From Phialocephala subalpina (Eukaryota; Ascomycota; Leotiomycetes; Helotiales; Mollisiaceae), in NCBI GenBank assembly GCA_900073065.1, contig FJOG01000002.1:2870460-2934459 (forward strand): a stretch of 64,000 nt of DNA, read 5' to 3'. Of the stretch, positions 21,920-33,598 are shown in pieces; position 1 is the first letter of the stretch, and each line of letters opens with the position of its first letter. The notes under the pieces were generated by a model, which worked only from the letters and a program-made list of their open reading frames with translations, ran no database searches and was not told where the DNA came from. The translations under genes were made by a program, and so were the position numbers.

Positions 21920-22149
21920 TAACTCGACCTCCAGCGATATTGCATGTTTGCAAAGAAGCTCGTCAATTCACGCAATAGAATATTTACCAAGATGGTTATC
22001 CAGACCTGATGGAGGGATACCAGTCCTTGTCGCCCATTTATGTCAATCCTGATACAGCCTTTCGTTTGCATAACATGTTTGGTGGGTTTCGTAGATGTCG
22101 ACGACGCGGGGTACTGATGCTGCGTCTCGCTATATCCGGAGTCGAATGA
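21847..22149 (+). pseudogene. 2EXR-domain remnant, plus strand
   Basis: On the plus strand a frame reads ITRPPAILHVCKEARQFTQ, a near-perfect match to the 2EXR block 'PaiLhVC.EaR', then a TAG at 21976..21978, then NIYQDGYPDLMEGYQSLSPI and a segment ending FRLHNMFGGFRR. It closes at a TGA at 22147..22149. No LPxELR-type start is present upstream, so both ends are missing. It lies tail-to-head against the minus-strand 2EXR pieces and slightly overlaps them, so this locus is a scrambled nest of the family. The single TAG could have arisen from CAG by one C-to-T change. Confidence 0.5.
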
Positions 22150-22561
22150 ATTTTGGGAGGAGGGGAAATACGTGGAATGAGTTAGGTTGAGACTCCATGA
22201 CTAGAGGGTTCTTGAATCAAATCGTGTTGATGTTCATTGTTTGTAAAGATCTTTTGCTTTTGAACTTCTCGGAAGATGCGTTCTGTGGCGCGTTATACAG
22301 TGTCCATGGCAACCCCTAACTCGCCTAATTTTATGGAGGAATAGGGGCTTCACATCCTGAAACTCCAGTGCTGATAACTCACATTTCTAATATTCATCCC
22401 AACAATCACACTACGGGAGAGACCATTTCTCATGCCGATCAATCATAATTCATGACTACCAAACACCTGTCCAACCATACAGATGCTTTTCCCCGATGCT
22501 GGTACCCAGCAAAGTGCCCCTTACAAACCCAGCAACCGGTTCGCCCCAACACTTCAACTCC
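22150..22561. other. Intergenic
   Basis: Between the 2EXR remnant and the 3' end of the MFS gene; nothing recognised. Confidence 0.4.
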
Positions 22562-24219
22562 TCAATCACCCAAAACATCCAATCCAATATTTCCCCGACC
22601 TCCCTCATCATCTCCATCTCTCTCACCATCAACTCCAACCTCACCCTCATCCACAACGCCACCACCTCTCTTCCAAGCACCAACAGCCACAATCCCAGCA
22701 AAAGCACTCACCCCAGTGAACACAATGAGAACTCCATATTCAGTCCCAAAACCCCACCCCTTTCCACCACTGACCGATCCTCCTCCAACCCTACTCAACA
22801 ACACTTCACTCAAGGGTCCACTCGCCACCGCCCCAATACCGCGACCAGCAGCGAAAACACCCATGAGAGTTCCCATTCCAGTCTCAGGACTAGTCTTGCG
22901 AACCTCTTTCATCATACCCGTCCAGATTGCCGAGTAACCACCTGCGAAGAATCCATAACTCGCAACAAAAAGCACCAAGAGGGGTAGACCAGTTCCGAAT
23001 CCCCAAAACAAGAACACCGAAATTGTCGCCCCAATCGTTGATATCAAAATTACTATTACAACGTGGTGACGATCGCAAAGATGACCTAAACCAATTGCTC
23101 CAAACACAGAAAACAAATTCAACAACGCCAACAGTAACGTGCCTGTGTAAGCCGGCATGTTCAAACTCGCAGCATAACTCGGCAGGTAAATAGCCGGGAT
23201 GAAGAACCCTAGACTCTCAAGGACGTTGCTCGCTTGGAGGAAGATATGTGTTCTTGTCCAAAAAAAGGAGTAGGAAATTGGTTGCCTCGTGACGAGGGCA
23301 GTTGATGCTGGGAGGCGAGGACGGACGTAGTGGATTAGCGGGGCGCAGAGGAGGAGAAGAATTAGGGACCAGATCCGGAGGGTTGTGGCGTGACCGAGGT
23401 GGGCGAGGAGGTAGGAGAGGAGGAAGGGGAAGATGAGTCCTGACTTTTAGGTGTTAGCTTTAAACAGGCGAAAGAAAAGGTCAGAGGGGGAAGAGGAGAG
23501 GGGAGAGGGGAGAGGATGTAAGGGAAACATACAGTCCCAACACCCGCCCACATAATCCCAAAAGCCAACCCCTTCTTCCTCACAAACCATTCATCCAAAT
23601 AAAACATCGTAGGGCTATACAACAAACTCCCACCAATCGCATAAAGCACTCCCTGCGTCAAAATCAACAGCCAAACCTTCGTAGCGAAACTACTAGCAAT
23701 CAAAGCCATAACAGCGATGGCTAGACCAATAATTGAAGACAGACGGCGGATTGAGGGAAAGGATTCGAGTGCGTAGAGGGTGACCGGGGCGAAGAGGTAC
23801 ATTACTCCTGATGAGCAGGTGCCGATTGCTGCGATTCCGGCGGGGTGGAGGGAGAATGGTGGGTGGGTTGTGTAGTAGGATTGGAAGACGCCGAAGGAGA
23901 AGGGGAAGCCTGGCATTGTTAGCAATTGTGTTTTCTGCGAGAGGTGATGCTTAAGTGAAATTGACTTACCCCAGACTAGAGCTTCGAAGATGAAGCAACC
24001 AGCCAAGAACATCCAGGCGCCTTTTCCTCCATCTGCGGGCGGAATTGAAGTTGAGCTGCTATCTTCGGGTTCATTGACGGTCTCGACATCATGATCACGG
24101 TGGGTGCTTTGCGAGCTGTCAACTTGCTCGAAAACGGTCTTTGCGCTCGTCGACGAGGAGGACGGCTTTTCGGAGGAAGAACTATGGGCCTCAATGGAAA
24201 GTTCTGAATTGGCAGACAT
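22562..24219 (-). CDS. Major facilitator superfamily transporter, monocarboxylate (MCT/MCH) type
   Basis: Exons 24219..23970, 23909..23533 and 23443..22562 join in phase (introns 60 and 89 nt) to give 502 residues. The third exon needs the AAAAG acceptor at 23444; the nearby GTCAG acceptor gives a wrong frame. A Ser/Glu-rich cytosolic N-terminus (about 70 residues) precedes DGGKGAWMFLAGCFIFEAL, the MCT-family first-helix motif. About twelve hydrophobic segments follow, including FGVFQSYYTTHPPFS, typical of fungal MCT-like carriers, and GLGHLCDRHH, the loop between helices 8 and 9. These carriers move monocarboxylates, riboflavin or unknown metabolites across the plasma membrane. The C-terminus is a short acidic tail. 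No specific substrate is implied by its neighbours. Confidence 0.85.
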
Positions 24220-24834
24220 GATGGCTAGCTTTTAATGTTTCTGAGAATATGGGAGAACCTAGGTACGTATAACAAATAGACAAAGAGGTGGGAAAGTTTG
24301 CGATTCATCCAAGCAACAGGAGGGAAACTCGCTTGCTCGTACGAGTTTAAAGTGTTTTCACAATGGTGAATAGGAATTGAGACGAAGATGGGAAAGGGAG
24401 GTGACGACATATGGTAACTTCCGAATAAGTGAATAACCTAACTTTCATGGTGCTTGTGATGAAAATCATTGCTATTGGTAACATCTTACCTTCACCAAGG
24501 AATGCATGTAGTACCACAAATACGAGAAGAGCGGATTCAGCTTTAAATCTGCTGGGAATAGCATGTTGGTCTAGGGTATGGTGAAGGTCGACGATGCTTT
24601 CATGGAGCAGTAGCAGGGACTTGGCCGCGATTTATCGTCATAGGTGGTGTATTGGAATCATCAAACGAAACTGATGGACAAAAAGCCAATGAGGACCCGT
24701 TGATCTTCCAAACGAGCGAGGCTGAGGCAATGAAGAGTAGTATGGATACACTCATGATCCTGCTGTCCTCGTGAATGTACCAATCGCCTCATCAAATACC
24801 TCATCTCCGCTTCCAACATCTATCTCAATGTACA
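24220..24834. other. Intergenic, upstream of MFS gene
   Basis: Holds the presumed promoter of the MFS gene (start 24219). The distal end may be coding debris: a minus-strand stretch just below 24835, in another frame, reads HGMMYIEIDVGSGDEVFDEA and seems to continue the hypothetical gene at 24835..25497. Confidence 0.35.
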
Positions 24835-25497
24835 TCATGCCGTGCGGCCGCACCGGGACATACTTTCCGGTGATTCCTGGCTCGGGCCGTGTTGTATTGA
24901 AGATTCAGTATCGAAATAGGAACGGAAGCAAGTCCAAGAGTCTGGTTTTCGTCTCAATGCCGACATCTTGGTTCCGCTTCCCTTGACGGAATCTGTATCG
25001 GAAGCGCTCGGCGAATCGCTTGCGTAAAGTGACCAACGAGCAACTTCAAAATTGTCAATTCCAACATAGGTTACACGATGTTGTGCGTTGAGTGATGGCA
25101 AGGTCTGTAGCGCTGTCCGCATGGCCGAGGGAGATCTCATGATGTGATGAATGCGGAAGGTACATTGCTTGTCTTGGCATTGAAGCATCGTGCTACTGGT
25201 CCACTGGTGATTGAATGTGGATAGGTTTGCAGACTGCTGCTGGCCTAATATTTTATGAAGTATAACATCCGCTAGGTGGGTTTCGATGATGCCTCCGATG
25301 ATCTTGCATCTGGACACGACGTAAGACTTCTCTCCCACGTTTCTGTGACCAAAATCGGGCATCAATCGTGGAGAGCAATCTCGTTGTACCATGAAGTTGC
25401 TGCTATAGGAAGCGCTTACTGAAGCTTGACCAACATGATTGATATCGAAACCGGTATCTAACACGAAGGTTTCGGTGTTGGACTGAACAGAAAGCAA
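24835..25497 (-). CDS. Hypothetical protein, perhaps decayed
   Basis: A 220-codon frame with no recognised domain. The middle (ALQTLPSLNAQHRVTYVGID, then NFEVARWSLYASDSPSASD) looks like real protein, but the last 45 codons look like a frame shadow. A neighbouring frame in the same place gives RLLDLLPFLFRY, a stop, and then TTRPEPGITGKYVPVRPHG, continuing to a TGA near 24770. That suggests either a missed intron or a one-base shift. I cannot name a family. Confidence 0.3.
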   Translation of the reverse strand: MLSVQSNTETFVLDTGFDINHVGQASVSASYSSNFMVQRDCSPRLMPDFGHRNVGEKSYVVSRCKIIGGIIETHLADVILHKILGQQQSANLSTFNHQWTSSTMLQCQDKQCTFRIHHIMRSPSAMRTALQTLPSLNAQHRVTYVGIDNFEVARWSLYASDSPSASDTDSVKGSGTKMSALRRKPDSWTCFRSYFDTESSIQHGPSQESPESMSRCGRTA

Positions 25498-28156
25498 GAC
25501 TCAAGGTTAACAATAAATCAAGGAGGATGCAATGCAAGTCTTCGGTCCGTGCCATGAAAGGAAGCGTTACTTCCTAGATATCTGCCATCGCCCAAGGGGC
25601 AGCCACATGCAGTTCAAGTTTGCCATTAGGAGTCGTTTTCCGCTAGGATGGCAACTCGGTCTGCTCGATTGAATCCAAGAAGGCCCTGAGAATAGGCAGC
25701 TCTTTCCTTGACCATGAAGTGCAGCATTCGAGGAAGGAACCCCAACATCCAGGCAGCACCGGCCACCTTGTGGACCTGATAGGCAGCTCGAGTGTGTTCG
25801 GATTACTTCGGTCGGCTCGACCGAATCCAAAATGCTTCCCGAGAACATCAAGGAACACCGAGGCCACTATGATCGAAACACAACATTGGCTGCTGGTCGT
25901 ACTTCGGATGGAGAGTAGCCTCGGCCACGTGCTTGCTTGTAAGAAGGGGTTCAAAAACAGCCACTGCCGCCCAGTTATCACGTCTTCCTCGGCTGCGGAT
26001 AATATACATCGTCTCACAAGAACCAACTCACCTTATTGAAGAACTCGCGGACCTTCAACGGGCGTGCACTGCAGATGTTGGGATGAAATCAATCCCGATC
26101 TCGATCGAATCAAATGTCCGGTCCAATCCCCGGCCGGGAAAACAACATCGGGAAGCCAACGCGGGATGTCACATCCTCTCTTTCATCCCATGCCGAACTA
26201 GGGTAGGAAAGTGCACCGATATCGCATCTCGCATATTCGTCGCAGCACACCTTCCCCTTCCCTTTCATTCCCTGGCTGGAAAGAACGCTTCTCCGGTTCA
26301 ATTTATTTGGACTTGAATTCCTCCAACGGAAAAGCTGGAATAAGAGTTGACGGAAATCAGTCACGTGACAGGCACGGGTCCCATCAGTGATTCTTCTGAA
26401 ACACCGCTTGACGACGGCAAGATGAACGGCAGCTGGATGTTGGTGGGAAAAGAAGTTCCGTGTTTGATGCCGTGGAAATGGTACGTGCCCCCACGAGAAT
26501 CAACCGGAGAAGTGAGGACTGAGGTCGGAGGAATTGGGAACTTGGAGCTGAGATGAGGGCTTGATTGGAAGTGGGGAGCTAGAGAGAAAGTGGTTTGGGC
26601 TGGATGATTAGACGATAGCATTTGGAGCGATTGGGATCGGTGTTGAGGAGGATGCAGACACGTGCAGAGTTGTTGGTGCTGATGTTGAGGCATGTGAATG
26701 CGGCTCGGAGGCTTAAAGAAAGTTTCAATAAATGATGAGAAGGATAGAAACGACACGGAAATTTGTTCGGCTTTGGTTCGGAGACGAAAGGCACAATAGG
26801 TTATTGAGCTGAGTGAGACTGCGACACTTCTTGAGCAAGTCTTATCGATACGGGCCCAAGGAAGCGAGAAGCTACCCCGCACTCGAAGCAAGCTTCAAAC
26901 CAGACATCGAGATCAGGGAATGTCAATTCGAAGATCTCTCAAGAAAATAATGCGGAAGCCCAAGCCGGAACCACGGATGTGGTTTCGAAGAGTTGGGCGT
27001 CGCATCTCATGTTTTGAACGGAAATTCGAAGCTGTAGCGATGGTGGGAACACCTTTCTCCTATGTAGGATCTCTGTCAAAGCTAGAAGCATGCCACTCTC
27101 CTAAACAGCCTGAGTGAGACAGCACGAAGCATTGCAGCATTAGTATGACAAGTCCAATACCGATGGAGGCTTCTCGGGGACAGGGAAGATGACCGACATC
27201 AATGTCATCCAGAACAACACCACCGCAGTATTCCCAATCGCCTCCCAAAAGTCGCCGACAGAAGTCCCCATCCCTCCGATTTGCTCCCCTCATAAAGTGA
27301 CTTTGCTGCCCTTTCTCTCACCCAGTGAAAAGCATGTCAATCCGTACACTTTGGGTGCTTTTGCAACGCAAGCCTCGTCTCGTGCCTGGCAACCCCGCAT
27401 CAACCACCACTCCCCTCCAAGGACTCCCTCGCACCAAACAGATCCAGGTCGGCCAACGGGAACCTAGGCTTGCATTATTGCACAAACATACGCGACCACC
27501 CAGGCACACAGCGCCTTTAAAACAGTGTCTGCCGTTTCCCTCTTCCTTCTTTTCATCAACAGTAACATCGTCCTTCTATCGTCGCCCTGAGACAAGGCTG
27601 TGGGTTTCATTTCGACGTCCGCTCGCGTAATAATTCCGCCCCACCTCAGCAACTCCCATTGCTCTCAACCGTCGACGGCATCTCGGTAGCTAGGATAGGG
27701 ATCCAGACCGGCGAGTCGTCAGTGCGACAACCACCAGTGAGTGTTCCACCTCTCATCGGTCATTTTTAAATTATCGTGAACCTCTGCGAGCCTTGCCTTC
27801 CCGCTCATATCCCCATAACCAAGGCTATGCTTTTCTTCTTTTCCGATTTCGCCCTATCACTGGCTTCCTATCTTACGCGCACCCCGCGCTCATACGTCAA
27901 GCAGTCAATTGTTGATCATTGGCATGTGCGTTGGCGATGTCTCAAGCAGATGCTGTGCACCAATCACTAGGTGATGGGTCCCCACCAAGGCTGCTTTTCT
28001 GCGTCAACCCTTAAATTCTCATCCCGTGGATATACTCAACATGTCCTCCTTGTTCCCAGCAGAGTTAGCTTCGCTGACAGCTCTTCTCCGTGCTTCGCAG
28101 CCGTCAAACTGCTTGATCTACCGATCTTATATTGCCCCTCCTCTCCTCACCTCACT
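25498..28156. other. 2.7-kb stretch without a recognised gene
   Basis: No domain recognised on either strand. At 25646-25700 and 25795-25850 a phrase of the type CGGTC(T/G)GCTCGA..GAATCCAA recurs with changes, along with several copies of (A)TAGGCAGCTC, so small diverged repeats are present. The last 400 bases, TC-rich and including GAGTGTTCCACCTC after a CAGTG donor-like site near 27739, may hold a 5' UTR intron of the carrier gene at 28157. Confidence 0.35.
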
Positions 28157-29228
28157 ATGTCGACCTCGAATTCTATCAAGCAAGCTGCTGAAGCTGCACG
28201 AAATAAGACCACCGAAGCGATGAATGCCACGAAACAGCTTGCGGATACTGCGAAAGCAGATCCTATAGCTGCGAAAAATGACCTCCTCCATACTCCGTTC
28301 ATGAGAGCTGCTCTGCCATTTATCAATGGTGGCACAGCAGGTATGGTAGCAACAACCGTTATCCAGCCCATCGATATGATCAAGGTACGACTGCAACTCG
28401 CCGGCGAGGGCGCAAGGACAGGTCCCAAACCAACGCCATTGTCCGTCACCAGAGAAATCATTGCAGCAGGCAAAGTGATGGATCTATACACAGGACTTTC
28501 TGCTGGCTTGCTGAGGCAAGCTGTATATACGACTGCTCGACTTGGGTTCTTCGACACCTTTATGAAGGCGTTCACCACAAGGGCTCAGGCGAAGGGCGAG
28601 AAGATCGGGTTCAAGGAGCGTGCAGGTGCTGGCTTGTCAGCCGGTGGTCTTGCTGCCATGTTCGGAAACCCAGCAGACCTCGCCCTGATCCGCATGCAAT
28701 CCGATGGATTGAAACCCGCCGCCCAGCGAAACAATTATAAATCAGTCTTTGCTGCCTTGAGCCACATCGCCAAGTCAGAAGGTGTGACAGCGTTGTGGGC
28801 AGGTGCCACGCCAACTGTCGTACGAGCCATGGCGTTGAACTTCGGACAATTGGCATTCTTCTCGGAGGCGAAGCAGCAATTGAAGGATACCAGCATGGGC
28901 CCACGAGCGCAAACTCTGACGGCTAGTGCAATTGCGGGATTCTTTGCCAGTTTCTTCAGCTTGCCATTTGACTTCGTGAAGACGAGGTTGCAGAAACAAC
29001 AAAAGAGACCAGACGGAACGCTGCCATACAAGAGCATGATCGATTGTTTCGGCAAGGTTGCCAAAGAAGAGGGTATGTTGAGGTTTTATAGAGGATTCAG
29101 CACATACTACGTTAGAATCGCGCCGCATGCGTAAGTTATTCCTCCGCATGTCGAATTGTATTCCGCTGACCATTTTCAGGATGGTGACTCTGATCGTTGC
29201 CGATTATCTCGGCTTCATTACAAAGTAA
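28157..29228 (+). CDS. Mitochondrial carrier, 2-oxoglutarate/malate type
   Basis: Exons 28157..29130 and 29180..29228 (49-nt intron, phase 2) give 340 residues. Three repeats are seen, each with the carrier signature: QPIDMIKVRL, NPADLALIRM and LPFDFVKTRL. The second, with ALIRMQSDG, is characteristic of the oxoglutarate/malate carrier (SLC25A11, OMC) and its fungal relatives. The protein is about 25-30 residues longer than the animal OMC because of a polar, Ala/Lys-rich N-terminal extension (KQAAEAARNKTTEAMNATK). It sits in the inner mitochondrial membrane and exchanges cytosolic malate for matrix 2-oxoglutarate, supporting the malate-aspartate shuttle. The frame is open upstream to 27971, but the ATG at 28157 follows a leader (CTCACT) and starts the conserved part. 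Confidence 0.93.
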
Positions 29229-29541
29229 TAAAATTCGGAGGTAGGAGGATTTTGAATGGATAGCGACAAGTGCTGGAAAGGATATCATGGCCGGAGTCGT
29301 GGAATCGTTTGCTTTTGCTGATAGTGTCCCGCGGAACGTTGGACACCCCTTTCCTTGAGTCGTATATATCCCAAAATACATACATCATATCAGTTCAATA
29401 GTCTCACCTGATGACATTATTGCTTGTAGAAACCTTGGGTATTTGTCTATAGTATGTGGACAACTTCCGCCCAACCAGCACAATTCGACCCTGAACGCCT
29501 CGCTGTGATATGCCTTTGAATTTTAAGTTCTGTGTCACTTG
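29229..29541. other. Intergenic between convergent genes
   Basis: 313 bp between the 3' ends of the carrier and TRM7; should hold both polyadenylation regions. Nothing else seen. Confidence 0.5.
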
Positions 29542-30788
29542 TCACTTCGATGTCGTCTTGCCATATGCTCCTCCAGCAGCCTTTCTCATCTCGAGAGCCC
29601 GCTTATAAGGTGGTGCAGTAGGAGGTTGTACCGGGTCAAGCGTAATTCGGTCCTTGGGCAGGTGATATGAAGCGTCGGCGTCGAATCCAGAAAGATCTCC
29701 ACAGGCTAAGAAAGGAGCAACCCATCTGCCATCTTTCGCTGCCCTGTCAATGTTCTCGATTGGGGGAAGCTGGATTATGCCATTCTTGTCGGCGCGAAAT
29801 GGCTTTGCCGGGCTCGCAGACCACGTCTCTGTAGCAAGATCCTGCAATACTGTAGGCGCGACAATGGGTTGTTGTTGTGCCTTCATCTTTGCCATTTGGG
29901 ATAGTCGGTCGCCAATGCCCATTGGCTCGTCAAGACTGGCTTTAAATCCTTCTGGTGGTGAGAAATTCAAGCATACGATGAAAGCCTCCACGCTACTCGC
30001 TCTGCTTGATCTCGGCTTTGCGACAATCACTCTCTCGAAGAATATCTTCAATTGAGCGAAAAGAAGGTCCACGTTTCTGCCACGGAAAATCTTTGCCACA
30101 AACTTCCCTCCGGGCTTCAATACGCACATAGCGAGGTTCAGTGCCGCGAAGAGGAGCTGAGACTGCACATATATATCGAGGTCGTGAAGACCGGTAACGT
30201 CTGGTGCGCCATCTGAAATGACAAGGTCAACTGGTTGTGAAGCTTGTTGCGAATGTGTCTCGGGGTCGTAGGTGGGGTCTAGAGCGCGTAATAGGAGAGG
30301 AACGGTGGCTGGATGTGTGATATCTGCTCGTAAAGTGATGATGCCTTCGAGAGGGCTCATCGGCTGAAGGTCAATCGCAACAATTTTGACGTCTTTCCGG
30401 GGTCGCAAGATGTCTTTCTCTCTTGCCTTCTTATCTATTGCCTCTTTCTCCTCCGCAGATATTTCTTGCCCAAAAACTTTGAGTAATTGCTGTCGTAGCT
30501 TGCCCTCCTGATCTTCCCAAGCACTTCGGCCGAACTTTTCGCCCTTGATCAAGACTCGGGAAAGGACCTGACTCCAGCTTCCAGGTGCCGCACATAAATC
30601 GACAACTCGTGTTACGCCATTGAAGAGGTCGAACTCTAGGAATTATTAGTCTAGTTGCACAATGCAGACGAGAAATGTTCATTACCTTCATCGAGTTGAA
30701 GGAGCTTGAAGGCGCTGCGAGCACGCCATCCTTGCTCCTTTGCAAGTCGATAGTAAGCATCGCGCTTGTCTTTTGAAGACTTGCCCAT
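29542..30788 (-). CDS. TRM7: tRNA 2'-O-ribose methyltransferase TRM7 (FTSJ1 family)
   Basis: Exons 30788..30686 and 30635..29542 (50-nt intron with CTAATAA branch site) give 398 residues. It methylates the 2'-OH of residues 32 and 34 in the anticodon loop of certain tRNAs in the cytoplasm; yeast Trm7 works with Trm732 and Trm734. All RrmJ/FtsJ catalytic positions are visible: Lys in RSAFKLLQ (about residue 28), the SAM motif [12 protein letters not shown], Asp in [10 protein letters not shown], Lys in [10 protein letters not shown] and Glu in SSVEAFIVC. An acidic/basic insert of about 50 residues after the SAM motif ([20 protein letters not shown]) is longer than in yeast. The start is shared tightly with MAK5 on the other strand, 222 bp apart. 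Confidence 0.94.
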
Positions 30789-31010
30789 GTTGAAGACAGA
30801 CAATGTCACCGGACTAAAGGCATCGAGGGAATTGTGCTTGTAAGTGGGAGATGGAACAAGGCTGAACAAAAATTTGAGACTTTGCTAGCGCGGGGCTGTC
30901 AGGCGGTGAATCTTTTCGGTTTCTGCCGAGATGCCAAGCCAAAAACTTCCCAAGGCAGTCGAAAATCTCAATGTTCAGAGAAAGCTTGGAAATTATTATT
31001 GTCAACTATC
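30789..31010. promoter_or_regulatory. Divergent promoter between TRM7 and MAK5
   Basis: Only 222 bp separate the two start codons, so one short region must serve both genes. Both products act in RNA maturation (tRNA modification and 60S assembly), which fits co-regulation. No clear TATA box is seen. The region is also open in frame with MAK5, but the MAK5-like sequence begins only at the ATG at 31011. Confidence 0.6.
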
Positions 31011-33348
31011 ATGGCGCCAGAAGGGAGGAAAAGATCAAGTCTGTCGTCAAAAGACAGTCAGAGGTCGAAAAAGCGACAGAAAATCGCTTCCGCGAAGGAT
31101 GTCAAACCAAAGCGCGCAGTCGCAGTCGATGCTCTACCATGGAACGAAGTAACGATGCCGGATATGTTCGATGATGCAGAAGGATTCTTTGGTCTTGAAG
31201 AAGTGGAGGGCGTTGAGATTGTTAAGGAGGGTGGGAATGTCAAATTTGTCAGTCTTAAAATTTCGCGCAAAAGGCTTTAGTTGACTTTATATGTAGGTGA
31301 CTGCTGTAGCTCCTAAATTCGACGAAGAAGAATTCGAGGGTTTTGGCGACGAAGAGCCCGAGCCAGGTCTGTTATCCAAAGATTCACAAGCTAAGGATTC
31401 AGAATCTGCCGATGTGACAGAGGTCAAATCCAAGAAGGACAAGAAGAAAGAAGAGAGGAAGGAAAAGGTCAAAGCAGAGAAGAAAGAAAAGAAGGAGAAA
31501 TCGAAGAAGCAGGACAGAAAAGTAGAGGAAAAGGCACAACCTATCAGCCTTGTGACAAACGCTTTCAAAGTTCTAGAAGAGGATGATGCGGAGGATGGAA
31601 CAGACGTTTCGGCATGGGCAGAGCTGGATCTTTCTGCCAACACTCTTTCGGCCCTCTCAAAACTTGGATTTGCAAAGCCAACACCGATTCAATCTTCAGC
31701 TATACCGGAGATATTGACAGGGCATGATGTTGTTGGTAAAGCCGCAACTGGGTCTGGGAAGACTCTGGCTTTTGGCATACCTATAATCGAAAATTGGCTC
31801 GAACAATATGGGGAATTGGATGAGGACGAGCAAAAGAAAGCAAGACCACCAACTGGATTGATCTTGTCGCCTACTCGAGAATTGGCACATCAGTTGACGG
31901 AGCATATTACGGCGCTGTGCAAGGGTCTCCCGAATGCCCCATTTGTTGCTGCTGTGACCGGTGGACTGTCTGTTCAGAAGCAACAGCGGCAGTTGACAAA
32001 AGCGGATATCATAGTTGGCACGCCAGGCCGCTTGTGGGAAGTAATGAGCTCGAGTATAGAGCTCACAGAATCATTCAAGAAGATCAAGTTCCTGGTCATT
32101 GATGAGGCCGATCGACTTTTGACAGAGGGGCATTTCAAAGAAGTAGAAGAAATTATCGGTGCATTGGACCGACAACAAGATGTCGATGAAGATGATGAGA
32201 ACATTCCTACTAGGCAAACTCTAGTGTTCTCGGCCACCTTCCATAAGGGACTGCAGCAGAAGCTTGCTGGCAAGGGAAAGCATGGACTCATGGACGACTC
32301 TCAATCGATGGAGTATTTGTTGAAGAAGCTCAACTTCCGAGAAGAGAAGCCCAAGTTCGTCGATGTCAACCCGATTTCCCAGATGGCTGAGAATCTCAAA
32401 GAAGGCATGATTGAGTGTGGTGGTACAGAAAAGGTACGCTTTCTCCAATTATTCTTTCGATCATGCTCACAATTCTAGGATCTCTACTTATATGCTCTAC
32501 TCATGCATCATCCAAACCAGCGCACATTGATCTTCACCAACTCTATCCATTCTGTCCGTCGTCTCGCGCCTTTGCTACAAAATCTCAACATCCCAGCACA
32601 GGCATTACATTCTCAGATGATTCAGAAAGCAAGAATGCGTTCCATCGAGCGATTTACAAAATTTTCAAGCTCAGTCTTGGTGGCAACAGATGTCGCCGCT
32701 CGTGGCCTCGATATCCCAGGCGTCCAACTCGTCATACACTACCACCTTCCACGGGCTGCGGACATGTATGTCCACCGGTCGGGTCGTACGGCTCGAGGCG
32801 AAAACTCAGGAACGAGCATTTTGATGTGCGCTCCTGAAGAAGTTGTGGGTACTCGTCGGCTTGTAGCGAAAGTTCATGCGCAGAATGCCGTTGCTGGGGG
32901 AGGCAGTAAGGCGAATTACTACATGCGATCCTTAGATTTGGATCGTAAAGTGGTGGCTCGCCTCAAACCTCGAGTTACACTGGCAAAGAAGATTGCAGAT
33001 AGTGCTTTGGCGAAGGAGAGAAAGGGTCACGATGACGATTGGGTGAAGAATGCTGCTGAAGAGCTTGGCGTGGATTATGACAGTGAGGAGTTTGAGGCTG
33101 CCGGTGGTGGAAGAAAAGGTCGGGGTACTGGAAGGAAATTAAAAGAGAAGGAGTCTAGAGCGATGTCAAAATCTGAAGTTGGCGCTCTTCGGGGAGAGCT
33201 GAAGAGCTTGTTAGCTCAAAGGGTCAATGTTGGTGTCAGTGAGCGCTATTTGACAGCTGGGACTGTGGATGTCAATGAGCTGTTGAAGGGAGCTAAGGGA
33301 GAATTCCTCGGAAAAGTTGATGGAATTAGCGGGTTGGATGATGTATAG
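31011..33348 (+). CDS. MAK5: ATP-dependent RNA helicase MAK5 (DEAD-box, DDX24 family)
   Basis: Exons 31011..31247, 31297..32433 and 32479..33348 give 747 residues. It acts in the nucleolus in maturation of the 60S ribosomal subunit. A nuclear Lys/Glu-rich N-terminus (about 1-190) includes the conserved VDALPWNEVTMPD seen in Mak5. The helicase core shows the Q motif (GFAKPTPIQ), Walker A ATGSGKT (about 228), PTRELAHQ, TPGRLWE, DEAD (about 347), SAT, LIFTNS, ATDVAARGLD and HRSGRTARG. A characteristic insert between motifs II and III/IV (DRQQDVDEDDENIPTRQ) and the C-terminal GRKLKEKESRAMSKSEV region also fit DDX24/Mak5. The first intron uses the donor GTCAGT, less common than GTAAGT but required by frame. 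Confidence 0.94.
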
Positions 33349-33598
33349 AACACAATATGCCATCTAATCGAACGACTGCAAAAAGGAAATAAATGAACAT
33401 CTGTTCTATTTGTCTCCATGACAGACATTCTCTTCCCCAAACTCACAATTTGTAGATGTTTCAAGAACGGACATTCACTTCACCCTACTCCAGGCCCTCC
33501 TTAGTCGAACTAAGCTCAGCACAAGCACACGAGCGAAGCTCCCGCAGCCATTACATGCCCTCTCCAATTCTCCCGCTTGCTTGTCACTTTTCATCGTC

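Noticed and set aside
22452..22987. Overlapping Pro/Ser/Thr-rich plus-strand frames
   Set aside because: Antisense shadows of the MFS transporter 3' exon.
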